Source: CAZBWP01 sp964630265 (lineage in GTDB: Bacteria; Pseudomonadota; Alphaproteobacteria; Rhodospirillales; Defluviicoccaceae). From it: a stretch of 57,775 bases of DNA. The notes beneath the pieces were generated by a model, which saw only the letters and a list, made by a program, of their open reading frames with translations, was not told the DNA's origin and ran no database searches. The stretch is taken from NCBI GenBank assembly GCA_964630265.1, contig CAZVRW010000017.1, forward strand, positions 1 through 57,775, in the 5' to 3' direction. The translations under genes were made by a program, and so were the position numbers. Every line of letters begins with the position of its first letter. Position 1 is the first letter of the stretch. This document shows, one piece after another, positions 46,520 to 54,773 of this stretch.

Positions 46520-47725
46520 TTAGTCCGCGGCGACCCAGCGGGCCTGGATCTGACGGCCCTCGGGCGAGCGGTTCTCGATGCGGGCATCGATGTTCATCTG
46601 TTCCCCGGGTCCGAGCTGGCGGCGTTTCGGTTCGACGACCACCGATTGCACGGCATTGCCGTCGGCGTCGATCAACGACCACTGGATCAACGGCACCGTT
46701 CGGACCTGGGTCGACACGTTGCGCACCACGCCGGAGATGATCAGGTCCTGGCGCCCGTCGACGGTCTCCACCGCACTCTCGACGTCAGCCGGGGCGATCT
46801 CCAACCCCTCGCCGGGGGTGCTGGCGTCGAAGCCGAGAGCGGCATAAAGCGGGGCGGTGTCCGGGACCAGGGCGACCACGTGCTGACGCAGCAGCACCAG
46901 CGCACTCGCCGCGATGACCACGACGCCGACGGCGATGGCGAGTCCGGTCCAGAGGCCCGCCCGGCTCCGCCGTTCCGGTGCTGCCGGCCGCCGCGTCCGC
47001 GCCTCCCCGCCGCGCATCACCGGCGACGGCGGCAGCGGCACCGTCGGCGGCGGCGGCAGCGACGCATCGGACGCATCGGCCGGCAGGGACGGCGCCGCCG
47101 CATCGAGCGTGGGGTCTGGCGGGGTGGCGCGCGGCGTCAGGCGAAAATCCATGGGGTCCTCCGACGGCGCGCCATCCGGTCGCCGCGGCTCGCCGATCGA
47201 CCCGGCCGTCTGCTCCTCAGGCGGCTCGTCTTTCGGTTCGGTCGCGGTGCGTGGCTCGGTGCGTGGCTCGGTGCGTGGCTCGCTGCGTGGGCGCCGCCGC
47301 GGACCGTCGGCAGCCTCGACAGGCGTATCCGTCGCGTCCGCAACCGGCTGCGGGTCGGGCTTGGGACCGTCGATCTCCAGGCTGCCGGCCTCGGAGGCGT
47401 CGGCCACGGCCGCCGGCGCCGCGGCGTGCGCCGCTGGTTCGGGAGAGGTGATCGTCACGTTTCCGGAACGCTGCTCGGTGGCGCGCGGCTGACGGAGGGG
47501 CGGCGCGGACGCAGCCGACTCCTCCTGCCGGGGCTCCGGCGATTCGGTCCGCCGTGCGCCGGCCGGCCGGGGCGCGCTGACCGGTGGCATCGGGGCAGTG
47601 GCGGACGTGCTGGTGTAAAGCCACGTTTCGCCACAGTTCGAGCACCTGAGCAGCGGTCTCGGCGTTGCGAGACGCGTCGGGTCAATCGAGTATTGGGCCG
47701 AACAACGCGGACAGGTGATAATCAT
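46520..47725 (-). CDS. Zinc-ribbon DUF3426 membrane protein
   Basis: A 401-residue protein with an N-terminal MJ0042-type zinc ribbon (CPRCSAQY and CSNCGETW). A long disordered Pro/Ala/Arg linker carries RTEP-type repeats and is followed by a single transmembrane helix (GLAIAVGVVVIAASALVLL) and a C-terminal DUF3426 beta-domain (LIISGVVRNVSTQVRTVPLI, GPGEQMNIDARIENR). In alphaproteobacteria this gene is regularly divergent from ftsEX, exactly as here (44 bases between starts), which suggests an envelope or division role. Its biochemical function is unknown. Confidence 0.87.
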   Translation of the reverse strand: MIITCPRCSAQYSIDPTRLATPRPLLRCSNCGETWLYTSTSATAPMPPVSAPRPAGARRTESPEPRQEESAASAPPLRQPRATEQRSGNVTITSPEPAAHAAAPAAVADASEAGSLEIDGPKPDPQPVADATDTPVEAADGPRRRPRSEPRTEPRTEPRTATEPKDEPPEEQTAGSIGEPRRPDGAPSEDPMDFRLTPRATPPDPTLDAAAPSLPADASDASLPPPPTVPLPPSPVMRGGEARTRRPAAPERRSRAGLWTGLAIAVGVVVIAASALVLLRQHVVALVPDTAPLYAALGFDASTPGEGLEIAPADVESAVETVDGRQDLIISGVVRNVSTQVRTVPLIQWSLIDADGNAVQSVVVEPKRRQLGPGEQMNIDARIENRSPEGRQIQARWVAAD

Positions 47726-47769
47726 GGCCGTGGATATGGAAAGACTTGAGCGCTTATAGGCGGCCGCTG

Positions 47770-48552
47770 ATGTCGACGCAAGCTGGCGACGGGTGGTGGA
47801 GGCGACGCACGGCGCGGCGCGACGCGGCCCCCGTCGTCGAGGACGAAGCGGTCGTCGCCCTCGAAGCGGCGTCGGTCGGGGACGCGGCCGGCGTCCCCGC
47901 GCTGACAGAGATCTCGCTCACCCTGTGGCCGGGGACGGCGCGCCGGCTGCTCGGCGCCGGTGACGGCGCGGCGCGAGCCCTGTTCGATCTGATGTCCGGC
48001 CAAGCGCCGCCGTCGTCGGGACGGGTCGTGCTGTTCGGCCGGGAGACCGGCGGCTGGACCCGGTCGGAGCGGGCGCAGGCGGCGCGGCGCATCGGCCGGG
48101 TGTTCGCCGACGACCGCCTGCTCGCGCATCTTTCGGTGTTTGACAACGTGGCGCTGCCGTTGCAGAGCGCCGGGCACGGCGGCCGCGAGGTTCGGCAGCG
48201 GGTGGACGACATGCTCGGTTGGATCGGCCTCGGCGACGTTGCCCACGCCACACCCGTGACCCTCACCGACGAACAGCGGCGCCTCGCGGCCATCGCCCGC
48301 GCGGTCATCGCCCGACCGCTGCTGATCCTCGCCCAATCGCCGCTGCGGGACCTCTCCACGGCGGCGGCGGGAGCGGCCAGCTTCCTCCTGGAGGAGATGG
48401 CGCGGCACGGAACGGCGGTGCTCGTCGCCAGCGATCCCGACGGCGCGCCCCTCCGGATCGCCGCACCGGCGCTGCGACTGCAGGGCGGGCGCCTCGTCGA
48501 GGATGGTCGGACCACGGTCCGCGACCTCGGTCGCGCCGGTGCCGAACCATGA
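47770..48552 (+). CDS. ftsE: FtsE-like protein, degenerate ATPase lacking catalytic motifs
   Basis: A 260-residue ABC-type protein recognisable as FtsE by position, length and residual matches (RRIGRVFADDRLLAHLSVFDNVALPL, IARAVIARPLLIL). Aligned by eye to E. coli FtsE it has lost every ATPase motif. Walker A reads LLGAGDGAARALF with the Lys/Ser/Thr replaced by Ala68/Arg69/Ala70. The Q-loop Gln is Ala113. The signature LSGGEQQR is TLTDEQRR. The Walker B Asp-Glu pair is Gln189-Ser190 and the H-loop His is Asp222. The frame is intact and overlaps ftsX (ATGA), so it is conserved as a protein but probably cannot hydrolyse ATP. FtsEX normally activates septal peptidoglycan hydrolases. Confidence 0.85.
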   Translation: MSTQAGDGWWRRRTARRDAAPVVEDEAVVALEAASVGDAAGVPALTEISLTLWPGTARRLLGAGDGAARALFDLMSGQAPPSSGRVVLFGRETGGWTRSERAQAARRIGRVFADDRLLAHLSVFDNVALPLQSAGHGGREVRQRVDDMLGWIGLGDVAHATPVTLTDEQRRLAAIARAVIARPLLILAQSPLRDLSTAAAGAASFLLEEMARHGTAVLVASDPDGAPLRIAAPALRLQGGRLVEDGRTTVRDLGRAGAEP

Positions 48553-49451
48553 GCGTTCGCCGCGCCGTGCTGTTCGGACCCGACTTTCCCGGTCGGCTGC
48601 TGCCATGGCTGGTCGCCGTGCACGTCTGCATCGCCGTACTGGCGACGGCTTGCGGCGCCAGTCACCACGCGGCGGCGCAGGACGCCCGCCGGCTGTTGGC
48701 CGCAGCCATGACCATCCACCTGCCGGCCAGCGCGGCGCCCGAGATCGACGCCGCCCGGTTGCAGACGGCGCTGGCGCTGGTGCGCGAGACGCCCGGCGTG
48801 GCGACGGCGACCGTGGTGCCCGAGGGCCAGCTGCGCGCGCTGCTCGCCCCGTGGCTCGGCGGCGCCTCGGACATCGGCGAGGCCCCGGACCTCAGCGCCG
48901 TGCGCCTGCCGACCTTGATCGATGTCGTCCTGGAGCCCGGGGCCGACGTCGACCAAGCGGCTCTGGCGGTGCGCCTCGCCGGCGTGCAGCCGGGCGTGGT
49001 GGTCGACGCGCATGCGCCGGCGCAGCGGGACGGGGCGCCGTGGCGACGACTGGTGGCCGTCGCCGGCCTCGATCTGCTGCTCATCGGTCTGACGGCGGCG
49101 GCGGCCGCCGCGGCGGCGGGGATGGCCCTCGTGGTGCGACGCGAGGCGGCCGGGCTGTTGCACCTGCTCGGCGCCGACGATCGCAGGATCGCCGCGCCGC
49201 TGGTCCGCCGGACGGCGTGGCGCAGTGGCCTCGGCGCGATGCTCGGAACCGCCGGTGCGGCGGCCCTGTGGATCGGGCCGCTGCATGTCGGCTTCGGCGG
49301 CGCCGTGGACCTCGCCTCCGGCAGCGGCGCCGCGCCGGACCTGTCCGTCGGGGCGCTCATCGTCACCGCGGTGGTGCCGGTGCTGACGGTCCTCGCCGCG
49401 GTGCTGGCCGCCCAGCGCGCGCTGCTGCGCCGGCTGGCGGAGGACGGCTGA
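48549..49451 (+). CDS. ftsX: Cell division protein FtsX
   Basis: A 300-residue FtsX-like permease: an N-terminal transmembrane helix (LLPWLVAVHVCIAVLATAC), a periplasmic domain (to about residue 175) that in characterised FtsX recruits the amidase activator EnvC or similar, and three C-terminal helices (LDLLLIGLTAAAAAAAAGMALVV, a Gly/Ala-rich middle helix, VVPVLTVLAAVLAAQRALL). The juxtamembrane LLHLLGADDRRIAAPLVRR coupling-helix region resembles the FtsX LLGA-type motif. It overlaps ftsE by 4 bases. With a dead FtsE partner, its energy coupling is uncertain. Confidence 0.88.
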   Translation: MSVRRAVLFGPDFPGRLLPWLVAVHVCIAVLATACGASHHAAAQDARRLLAAAMTIHLPASAAPEIDAARLQTALALVRETPGVATATVVPEGQLRALLAPWLGGASDIGEAPDLSAVRLPTLIDVVLEPGADVDQAALAVRLAGVQPGVVVDAHAPAQRDGAPWRRLVAVAGLDLLLIGLTAAAAAAAAGMALVVRREAAGLLHLLGADDRRIAAPLVRRTAWRSGLGAMLGTAGAAALWIGPLHVGFGGAVDLASGSGAAPDLSVGALIVTAVVPVLTVLAAVLAAQRALLRRLAEDG

Positions 49452-49454
49452 GCC

Positions 49455-50084
49455 GTGTCGCGGCTGCTCGACTGGGCGCGGCCTCGGCATGGCCACAAGC
49501 GGCTGGTGCTCGCGCTCCTGCTGGTCGTCGTCGGCGCCTGGCTCGGCGGGCTCGTGGCGTTCGTTGCCCGTATTCCGGAACGTGTGGAGGATCCCAACAC
49601 GGTGACCGACGCCATCGTCGTCCTGACCGGCGGCAGCCAACGGCTGGAGACCGGGCTGCGCCTCCTGGTCGACGGCGCGGCCGGCAAGGTGTTGGTCTCG
49701 GGCGTCCATCCGGAGACGACGATCGCGGACCTGGTCGACCGGGGCGCGGTGCCTGCCGCAGCCGTCGCGTGTTGTGTCGAGGCCGGCCGAGAGGCCGCCG
49801 ATACGGCGGGCAACGCCGCCGAGACGGCGGAGTGGATGCGGCGACACGGCTTCGACTCGCTGCGCCTCGTCACCTCCAGCTATCACATGCCGCGCAGCCT
49901 GTTGGAGTTGCGCCGAGCGCTGCCCGACGCCGTCATCGTGCCGCATCCGGTGTTCCCCGGCCACGTCGACACCGACGGCTGGTGGCGGCGGCCGCGGACG
50001 GCGCTGCTGATCGCCAGCGAATACTCGAAATATCTCCTGGCGTGGGTCCGCTCCGGCGCCGCGCGGCCGATCGCCGGGAGTTGA
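49455..50084 (+). CDS. YdcF/ElyC-like DUF218 membrane-anchored protein
   Basis: A 209-residue protein with one N-terminal transmembrane helix (LVLALLLVVVGAWLGGLVAF) and a DUF218 (SanA/YdcF/ElyC) domain: TDAIVVLTGGSQRLETGLRL, AGKVLVSGVHPETT and TSSYHMPRSLLELRRALPD. ElyC in E. coli affects peptidoglycan and envelope homeostasis, and the family is thought to bind a nucleotide-like or lipid-linked ligand. It starts at GTG three bases after ftsX and is followed 8 bases later by plsC, so it lies in one envelope-related operon with ftsEX. Confidence 0.87.
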   Translation: MSRLLDWARPRHGHKRLVLALLLVVVGAWLGGLVAFVARIPERVEDPNTVTDAIVVLTGGSQRLETGLRLLVDGAAGKVLVSGVHPETTIADLVDRGAVPAAAVACCVEAGREAADTAGNAAETAEWMRRHGFDSLRLVTSSYHMPRSLLELRRALPDAVIVPHPVFPGHVDTDGWWRRPRTALLIASEYSKYLLAWVRSGAARPIAGS

Positions 50085-50092
50085 GCCAGCCA

Positions 50093-50890
50093 ATGCTGAC
50101 GGTGCTGACGGTGGTGCGCTCTCTGCTCTACAATCTGCTCGCGCTGTTGTGGACGGCGACGTTGGCGCTGCTCGGGCTGCCGTCGCTGGTATTGCCGCCG
50201 GCGGTGAGCCGTTTCGGCGGCCGGCTGTGGACGGGGGGGCTGGTCTGGCTGGCGCGCGTCGTCTGCGGCGTGCGCTGGCGCGTCGTCGGCCTGGATCGCC
50301 TGCCGCCCGGCGCCTGTATCGTCGCCGCCCGGCACGAGTCCGCCTGGGACACGTTCTTTTTTCATCGCATCCTGCCGCGGCCGGCCTACGTCATGAAGAA
50401 GGAGTTGCTGCGGATCCCGGTGGTCGGGGCGCACATGCGCCGCGCCGGCAACATCGCCATCGATCGCGCGGCGCGGGTGCAGGCGCTGCACATCCTGATC
50501 GACGACGCGGCCCGCGCCCTCGCCGACGGCTGCCAGATCATCGTCTTTCCGGAAGGGACGCGGATGCCGCCGGGAGAGTCGCGGCCGTACCACGCCGGCG
50601 TCGCCGCGCTCTATGATCGCTGCAACGTCCCTGTCGTGCCGGTGGCCCTGAACTCCGGGCGACTGTGGGCGCGCCGCAGCTTTATCAAGAAGCCGGGGAC
50701 GATCGTCGTCGAGATCCTCGAGCCGATCGCGCCGGGCTTGGATCGGCGCAGCTTCTTGGTCGCGTTGCGCGATCGCATCGAGACCGCCTGTGCCCGGCTC
50801 GCGGCGTCCGGCGATGCGGCGTCCGGCGGCTGTGGACAAAGTCCGGACACGGCTCCGGGAAAGCCGGGGGAAACCGGTACAAGCCATTGA
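50093..50890 (+). CDS. plsC: 1-acyl-sn-glycerol-3-phosphate acyltransferase
   Basis: A 265-residue PlsC-family acyltransferase which makes phosphatidic acid from lysophosphatidic acid. It has an N-terminal hydrophobic region, the catalytic HX4D motif in ARHESAWDT, the second block (RRAGNIAIDRA), the substrate motif FPEGTRMPPGE, and the fourth block VVPVALNSGRLW. A Gly/Ser-rich C-terminal tail of about 25 residues is extra. The ATG at 50093 begins 8 bases after the upstream gene's stop. It is the last gene of the ftsEX-DUF218-plsC run; nrdJ follows after 117 bases. Confidence 0.92.
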   Translation: MLTVLTVVRSLLYNLLALLWTATLALLGLPSLVLPPAVSRFGGRLWTGGLVWLARVVCGVRWRVVGLDRLPPGACIVAARHESAWDTFFFHRILPRPAYVMKKELLRIPVVGAHMRRAGNIAIDRAARVQALHILIDDAARALADGCQIIVFPEGTRMPPGESRPYHAGVAALYDRCNVPVVPVALNSGRLWARRSFIKKPGTIVVEILEPIAPGLDRRSFLVALRDRIETACARLAASGDAASGGCGQSPDTAPGKPGETGTSH

Positions 50891-51007
50891 AATCCTTGTG
50901 TTCGAGCGCGCGCTGCCTGGGGATCGTTGCGTGGAAACATAACGTGAACGATAGCCGTTGACGCCGGACCGGCCGGCTTCTATCCTCCCCGGCGGCTATC
51001 CACTGCC

Positions 51008-53350
51008 ATGCTGCAACCGAGAAAGCTTGCCATGCAGATCTCGCCCGTCGCCCAGCAGATCTGGGACATGAAGTATCGCCTGAAGACTCTCGACGGCCAG
51101 CCGGTGGACGGTACGCTGGAGGACACGTGGCGGCGGGTTGCCCGCTTCCTGGCGACGCCGGAGGCGGATCCGGAGTCCTGGGAGGAGCGCTTCTACGCGG
51201 CGCTCACTGACTTCAAGGTGTTGCCGGCGGGGCGGATCCTCTCCGGCGCCGGCTCGAAGCGACGGGTGACGCTGTTCAACTGCTTCGTCATGGGCGATAT
51301 CCCCGACGACATGGCGGGCATTTTCGAGCACCTGAAGCAGGCGGCGCTGACCATGCAGCAGGGCGGCGGCATCGGCTATGATTTCTCGACGCTGCGGCCC
51401 AAGGGGGCGGCGGTTAAGGGCGTCGGTGCCGACGCCTCGGGGCCGCTGTCGTTCATGGACGTCTGGGACGCCATGTGCCGGACGATCATGTCGGCGGGCT
51501 CGCGACGCGGCGCGATGATCGCGGTGATGCGCTGCGACCACCCGGACATCGAGGCCTTCATCGATGCCAAGCGCGAGCCAGGACGGCTGCGCATGTTCAA
51601 CCTCTCGGTGCTGGTCACCGATGCGTTCATGCAGGCCGTCGCCGAGGACGCGCCGTGGGCGCTGACCTTCGGTGGCGTCACCTACAAGAGCCTCCGCGCC
51701 CGCGAGTTGTGGGACCGGATCATGCGGGCGACCTACGCCTATGCCGAACCGGGCGTGATCTTCATCGACCGTATCAACCGGCTCAACAACCTGTACTATT
51801 GCGAGGAAATCCACGCGACCAATCCGTGCGGCGAGCAGCCGTTGCCGCCATATGGAACGTGTCTGCTGGGCTCGATCAACCTGGCCCGCCTGGTCGAGCA
51901 GCCGTTCCAGGCGGACGCCGCGATCGACGCGGGCCGGCTCGCCGACCTGGTCGGCATCGCCGTGCGCATGCTTGACAACGTCATCGACGTTTCCGGCTAT
52001 CCGCTGCCCGAGCAGGAACACGAGGCGAAGACCAAGCGCCGCATCGGCCTCGGCGTCACCGGTCTCGCCGACGCGCTGATCCAGTGCGGCGCCCGCTACG
52101 GCAGCAGCGACGCCGTGCGGATCACCGAGGGATGGATGGCGACCATCCGCCGCGCCGCCTATCTCGCCTCGGCCGCTCTCGCCGCCGAGAAGGGGGCCTT
52201 TCCGCTGTTCGACGCCGAGCCCTATCTCGCCGGCGAAAACATCCGGAGCCTGGATGCGGACGTGCGCGCCGCCATCGCCGAACATGGCATCCGCAACGCG
52301 CTGGTCACCTCCATCGCCCCCACCGGCACCATCTCGCTGTTCGCCGACAACGTCTCGTCCGGCCTCGAGCCGGTGTTCAGCTTCCGCTACACCCGGCACG
52401 TGCTGATGCCCGACGGCACGCGCCGCGAGGAGGAGGTGACCGACTTCGCCTACCGCCTGTACCGCCGGCTGAAGGGCGACGGCGCGCCGCTTACCGACGC
52501 CTTCGTCGACGCCCAGGCGCTGAGTCCGCGCGAGCACCTGGTGATGCAGGCGGCGGTGCAGACGTATGTCGACAGTTCGATCTCCAAGACCATCAACTGC
52601 CCGGAGGAGATCGCGTTCGCCGCCTTCGAAGACATCTACCGGCAGGCCTATGATCTCGGCTGCAAGGGCTGCACCACCTATCGGCCGAACGAGATCACCG
52701 GCGCGGTGCTGGAGGTGAAAAAGCCGGCGTCGCCGGCCGTGCGCGAGCCCGAACTGCCGCTGGAGGCGCCGGCGCCGCGGCCGCGGCCGCGCGACCTCGG
52801 CGATTCCGGGGCCATCGTCCAGATGTTCCGGCCGCTGGACCGGCCGGAGGCGTTGCCCGGCAGGACCTACAAGGTGCGCTGGCCGGAGAGCGACCATGCC
52901 ATCTACATCACCCTGAACGACATCATCCAGGATGGCCGCCGCCGGCCGTTCGAGGTGTTCATCAACTCCAAGAACATGGAGCATTACGCCTGGACGGTGG
53001 CGCTGACGCGGATGATTTCGGCGGTGTTCCGGCGCGGTGGCGACGTGGCGTTCGTGGTCGAGGAGTTGAAGGCGGTGTTCGATCCGCGCGGCGGTCAATG
53101 GATGGGCGGCCGCTACGTGCCGAGCCTGCTGGCCGCCATCGGCGAGGTGATCGAGCGCCACATGATCGACATCGGCTTCCTGCCGTCACCCGGCGCCTCG
53201 ACGGTGCCCGAGGTCCAGGACAGTCGGCAGGTCGCCGGCCTCGGGACCGACCGGCGCTTCCGCCAGTGTCCGAAGTGCGGCGCACCGTCGTTGGTGCGGC
53301 TGGAAGACTGCGACACCTGCACCAGTTGCGGCTATTCGAAGTGTGGCTGA
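51008..53350 (+). CDS. nrdJ: Class II (adenosylcobalamin-dependent) ribonucleotide reductase
   Basis: A 780-residue NrdJ that reduces ribonucleotides using a coenzyme B12 radical, so it needs no oxygen and no small subunit. The alpha-barrel motifs are present: VLPAGRILSGAGS, FNCFVMGDIPDDM with the first redox Cys, GGGIGYDFSTLRPKG, and the radical-site loop ATNPCGEQPLPPYGTCLLGSIN with Asn-Pro-Cys-Gly-Glu. The C-terminus has the cysteine pairs CPKCGAPS and CDTCTSCGYSKCG that serve as a zinc ribbon or dithiol shuttle. No separate nrdA or nrdB genes are in the window. I saw neither an obvious cobalamin riboswitch nor NrdR boxes in the short upstream interval, so regulation is not visible. Confidence 0.96.
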   Translation: MLQPRKLAMQISPVAQQIWDMKYRLKTLDGQPVDGTLEDTWRRVARFLATPEADPESWEERFYAALTDFKVLPAGRILSGAGSKRRVTLFNCFVMGDIPDDMAGIFEHLKQAALTMQQGGGIGYDFSTLRPKGAAVKGVGADASGPLSFMDVWDAMCRTIMSAGSRRGAMIAVMRCDHPDIEAFIDAKREPGRLRMFNLSVLVTDAFMQAVAEDAPWALTFGGVTYKSLRARELWDRIMRATYAYAEPGVIFIDRINRLNNLYYCEEIHATNPCGEQPLPPYGTCLLGSINLARLVEQPFQADAAIDAGRLADLVGIAVRMLDNVIDVSGYPLPEQEHEAKTKRRIGLGVTGLADALIQCGARYGSSDAVRITEGWMATIRRAAYLASAALAAEKGAFPLFDAEPYLAGENIRSLDADVRAAIAEHGIRNALVTSIAPTGTISLFADNVSSGLEPVFSFRYTRHVLMPDGTRREEEVTDFAYRLYRRLKGDGAPLTDAFVDAQALSPREHLVMQAAVQTYVDSSISKTINCPEEIAFAAFEDIYRQAYDLGCKGCTTYRPNEITGAVLEVKKPASPAVREPELPLEAPAPRPRPRDLGDSGAIVQMFRPLDRPEALPGRTYKVRWPESDHAIYITLNDIIQDGRRRPFEVFINSKNMEHYAWTVALTRMISAVFRRGGDVAFVVEELKAVFDPRGGQWMGGRYVPSLLAAIGEVIERHMIDIGFLPSPGASTVPEVQDSRQVAGLGTDRRFRQCPKCGAPSLVRLEDCDTCTSCGYSKCG

Positions 53351-53431
53351 GGGGTCACGACGCTACCGACGCTGCCGACGCCACTGACGTTATCGACGCC
53401 ACTGACGCCGGCAGGCGCTCGCGGCGGCGCG

Positions 53432-53998
53432 CTACTGCAGTTGGCGCGAGGCCGGCGGGGAGGCTGCTTGACCGTGGCGCAAGCGGGCTGTCTCGACGCA
53501 CCAGCGCTCGGGGTTGGCCGTTGATGCCTCAAGCAGCCGGTCGACCGAGTCCTGCAGGCGCTTGCTCTCCGCGACCAGGGCGTCCAGGAACTGTTCGCGC
53601 TGGTCCGACGTCAGTTCCGGGTTGTCCTGCAGGATCTCGGAAATACTGCGGATCGTCGTCAGTGGCGTGCGCAGTTCATGGGCGACAGCGGTGAGCACGG
53701 CATCGCCGCCCTCCAGCGCCTGAGCATCCAACGACGGGAAGGGGCTCGTCCGCCCGTGCCGTGTCTGGCCGCGGCCTGCCGCCTGCGGGTCCCACGGATG
53801 CCGCAACCAGAGGTCGAGCCAGGTGTCGATCAATGCGCGCATGTTTCGCGCCGCTTCGATGAGCAGGGCTTGGGTTGAAGCATACGATGCGGCGCGAGAG
53901 TCGGGAATTGCGCGGCAGTCAGCGTTGATGCCCACGTTCTCCTGTCGCTCCATCCGTGGGAACGCCAGCGAAATCCGGGGATCAGGTCCTGGTCGCAT
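53432..53998 (-). CDS. HisKA-domain protein without an ATPase domain
   Basis: A 188-residue protein containing one histidine kinase dimerisation/phosphoacceptor domain: H-box AVAHELRTPLTTIRSISEIL with His107, then a second helix EQFLDALVAESKRLQDSVDR. The C-terminal 30 residues and the stop follow directly. No N, G1, F or G2 boxes of a HATPase domain are seen in any frame downstream. The N-terminal hundred residues contain one helix but no recognisable sensor. Known analogues include phosphotransfer-type stand-alone domains and truncated kinases. The ATG at 53998 is chosen because GGAG lies about 7 bases upstream. The upstream region is the most AT-rich in the window, which hints at a promoter or a transferred segment. 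Confidence 0.7.
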   Translation of the reverse strand: MRPGPDPRISLAFPRMERQENVGINADCRAIPDSRAASYASTQALLIEAARNMRALIDTWLDLWLRHPWDPQAAGRGQTRHGRTSPFPSLDAQALEGGDAVLTAVAHELRTPLTTIRSISEILQDNPELTSDQREQFLDALVAESKRLQDSVDRLLEASTANPERWCVETARLRHGQAASPPASRQLQ

Positions 53999-54004
53999 GT
54001 TCAC

Positions 54005-54386
54005 GCTCCGTGGTCATCTGTCGACGACCATAGCACACATCCGCTAGTAAAGTCGCCGGAATTAAATTCTCGCGCACAAATAAACATTTTAGGTTGATTG
54101 TCGCCCAATCAGCGGCGCCAATGACGTGCCAAACATTGACCGATCGCAATGGCTTGAGCCAAGCAGTCGAAACGCTGTCAATGCGCGGCTCATTGTTCAT
54201 GACCAAGATATGGGGTCGGCTTTTCCACGGGCCCAGGGGCAAACGTCGGAAACCGTCCCGAATTGTTGTTGCGAGCGGCTGTCAGGCAGAACGCACGCCG
54301 GGGCGCGCGATGCGCGAACGGCCGACGCATCGCGGCCCGGGCCCCCGGCTTGCTGTGGGAGCGGGTGCGCCGCTCCCAGGCCGATG
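54005..54386. other. AT-rich intergenic region between the HisKA gene and the lipoprotein gene
   Basis: No gene I would call. Around 54040-54115 the sequence is far less GC-rich than the rest of the window (TAATTT- and ATTTTA-like runs). A weak extended -10 match reading towards the HisKA gene (TGC-TATGGT on the minus strand, near 54028) has no good -35. A short open frame crosses the region on the minus strand but has no ribosome-binding site or homology I recognise. Confidence 0.5.
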
Positions 54387-54677
54387 CTAGCCGGCGTCGA
54401 CGCAGCGGAAGGTCAGCACCCAGCAGTTGGGAATGGTCTCGCCGCGGAAGAACGACAGGCAGGCATCGGTCCGCTCCAGCGCCACGGCTTGCCGCACCTG
54501 GCCGCAGATGCCGGCGGCCTCGGTCTGCGCCATTGCCGGGGTCGTCGCGCCGGCGGCACGGACGGCAAAGAACGGCGGCATCCCGCCCACCTCCGGCGGC
54601 GGCGGCGGTGCCTCCGGCGTGTCGGCGCAGGCCACCAGGGCGCCCGTCAGCAGCAAGAGTCCCAGATGTCGAAGCAT
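54387..54677 (-). CDS. Small lipoprotein of unknown function
   Basis: A 96-residue protein with a clear lipoprotein signal: MLRHLGLLLLTGALVAC with Cys17 as the lipidation site, then a Pro-rich stretch (ADTPEAPPPPPEVGG) and a compact domain containing three cysteines (AGICGQ, TDACLSFF, IPNCWVLTFRCVDAG makes a fourth). Four cysteines in an exported domain suggest disulfides. I do not recognise the family. It is read on the minus strand downstream of the DUF6653-like gene, separated by 96 bases. Confidence 0.72.
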   Translation of the reverse strand: MLRHLGLLLLTGALVACADTPEAPPPPPEVGGMPPFFAVRAAGATTPAMAQTEAAGICGQVRQAVALERTDACLSFFRGETIPNCWVLTFRCVDAG

Positions 54678-54773
54678 GGTCGCTGTTCCCGTCCACTTGG
54701 CCTGCGCCGAAGGTCCGCCGGCGCGTCCCGTGATACGGCCATCTTGGTTAACGTTTCGCCACCCGCGGGCCGC

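Noticed and set aside
50891..51007. Cobalamin riboswitch or NrdR box upstream of nrdJ
   Set aside because: The interval is only 117 bases and I found neither a B12-box-like motif nor a paired NrdR box.
53982..54242. An 86-codon minus-strand frame over the AT-rich island
   Set aside because: It overlaps the start of the HisKA gene in another frame, has no ribosome-binding site and no recognisable motif.
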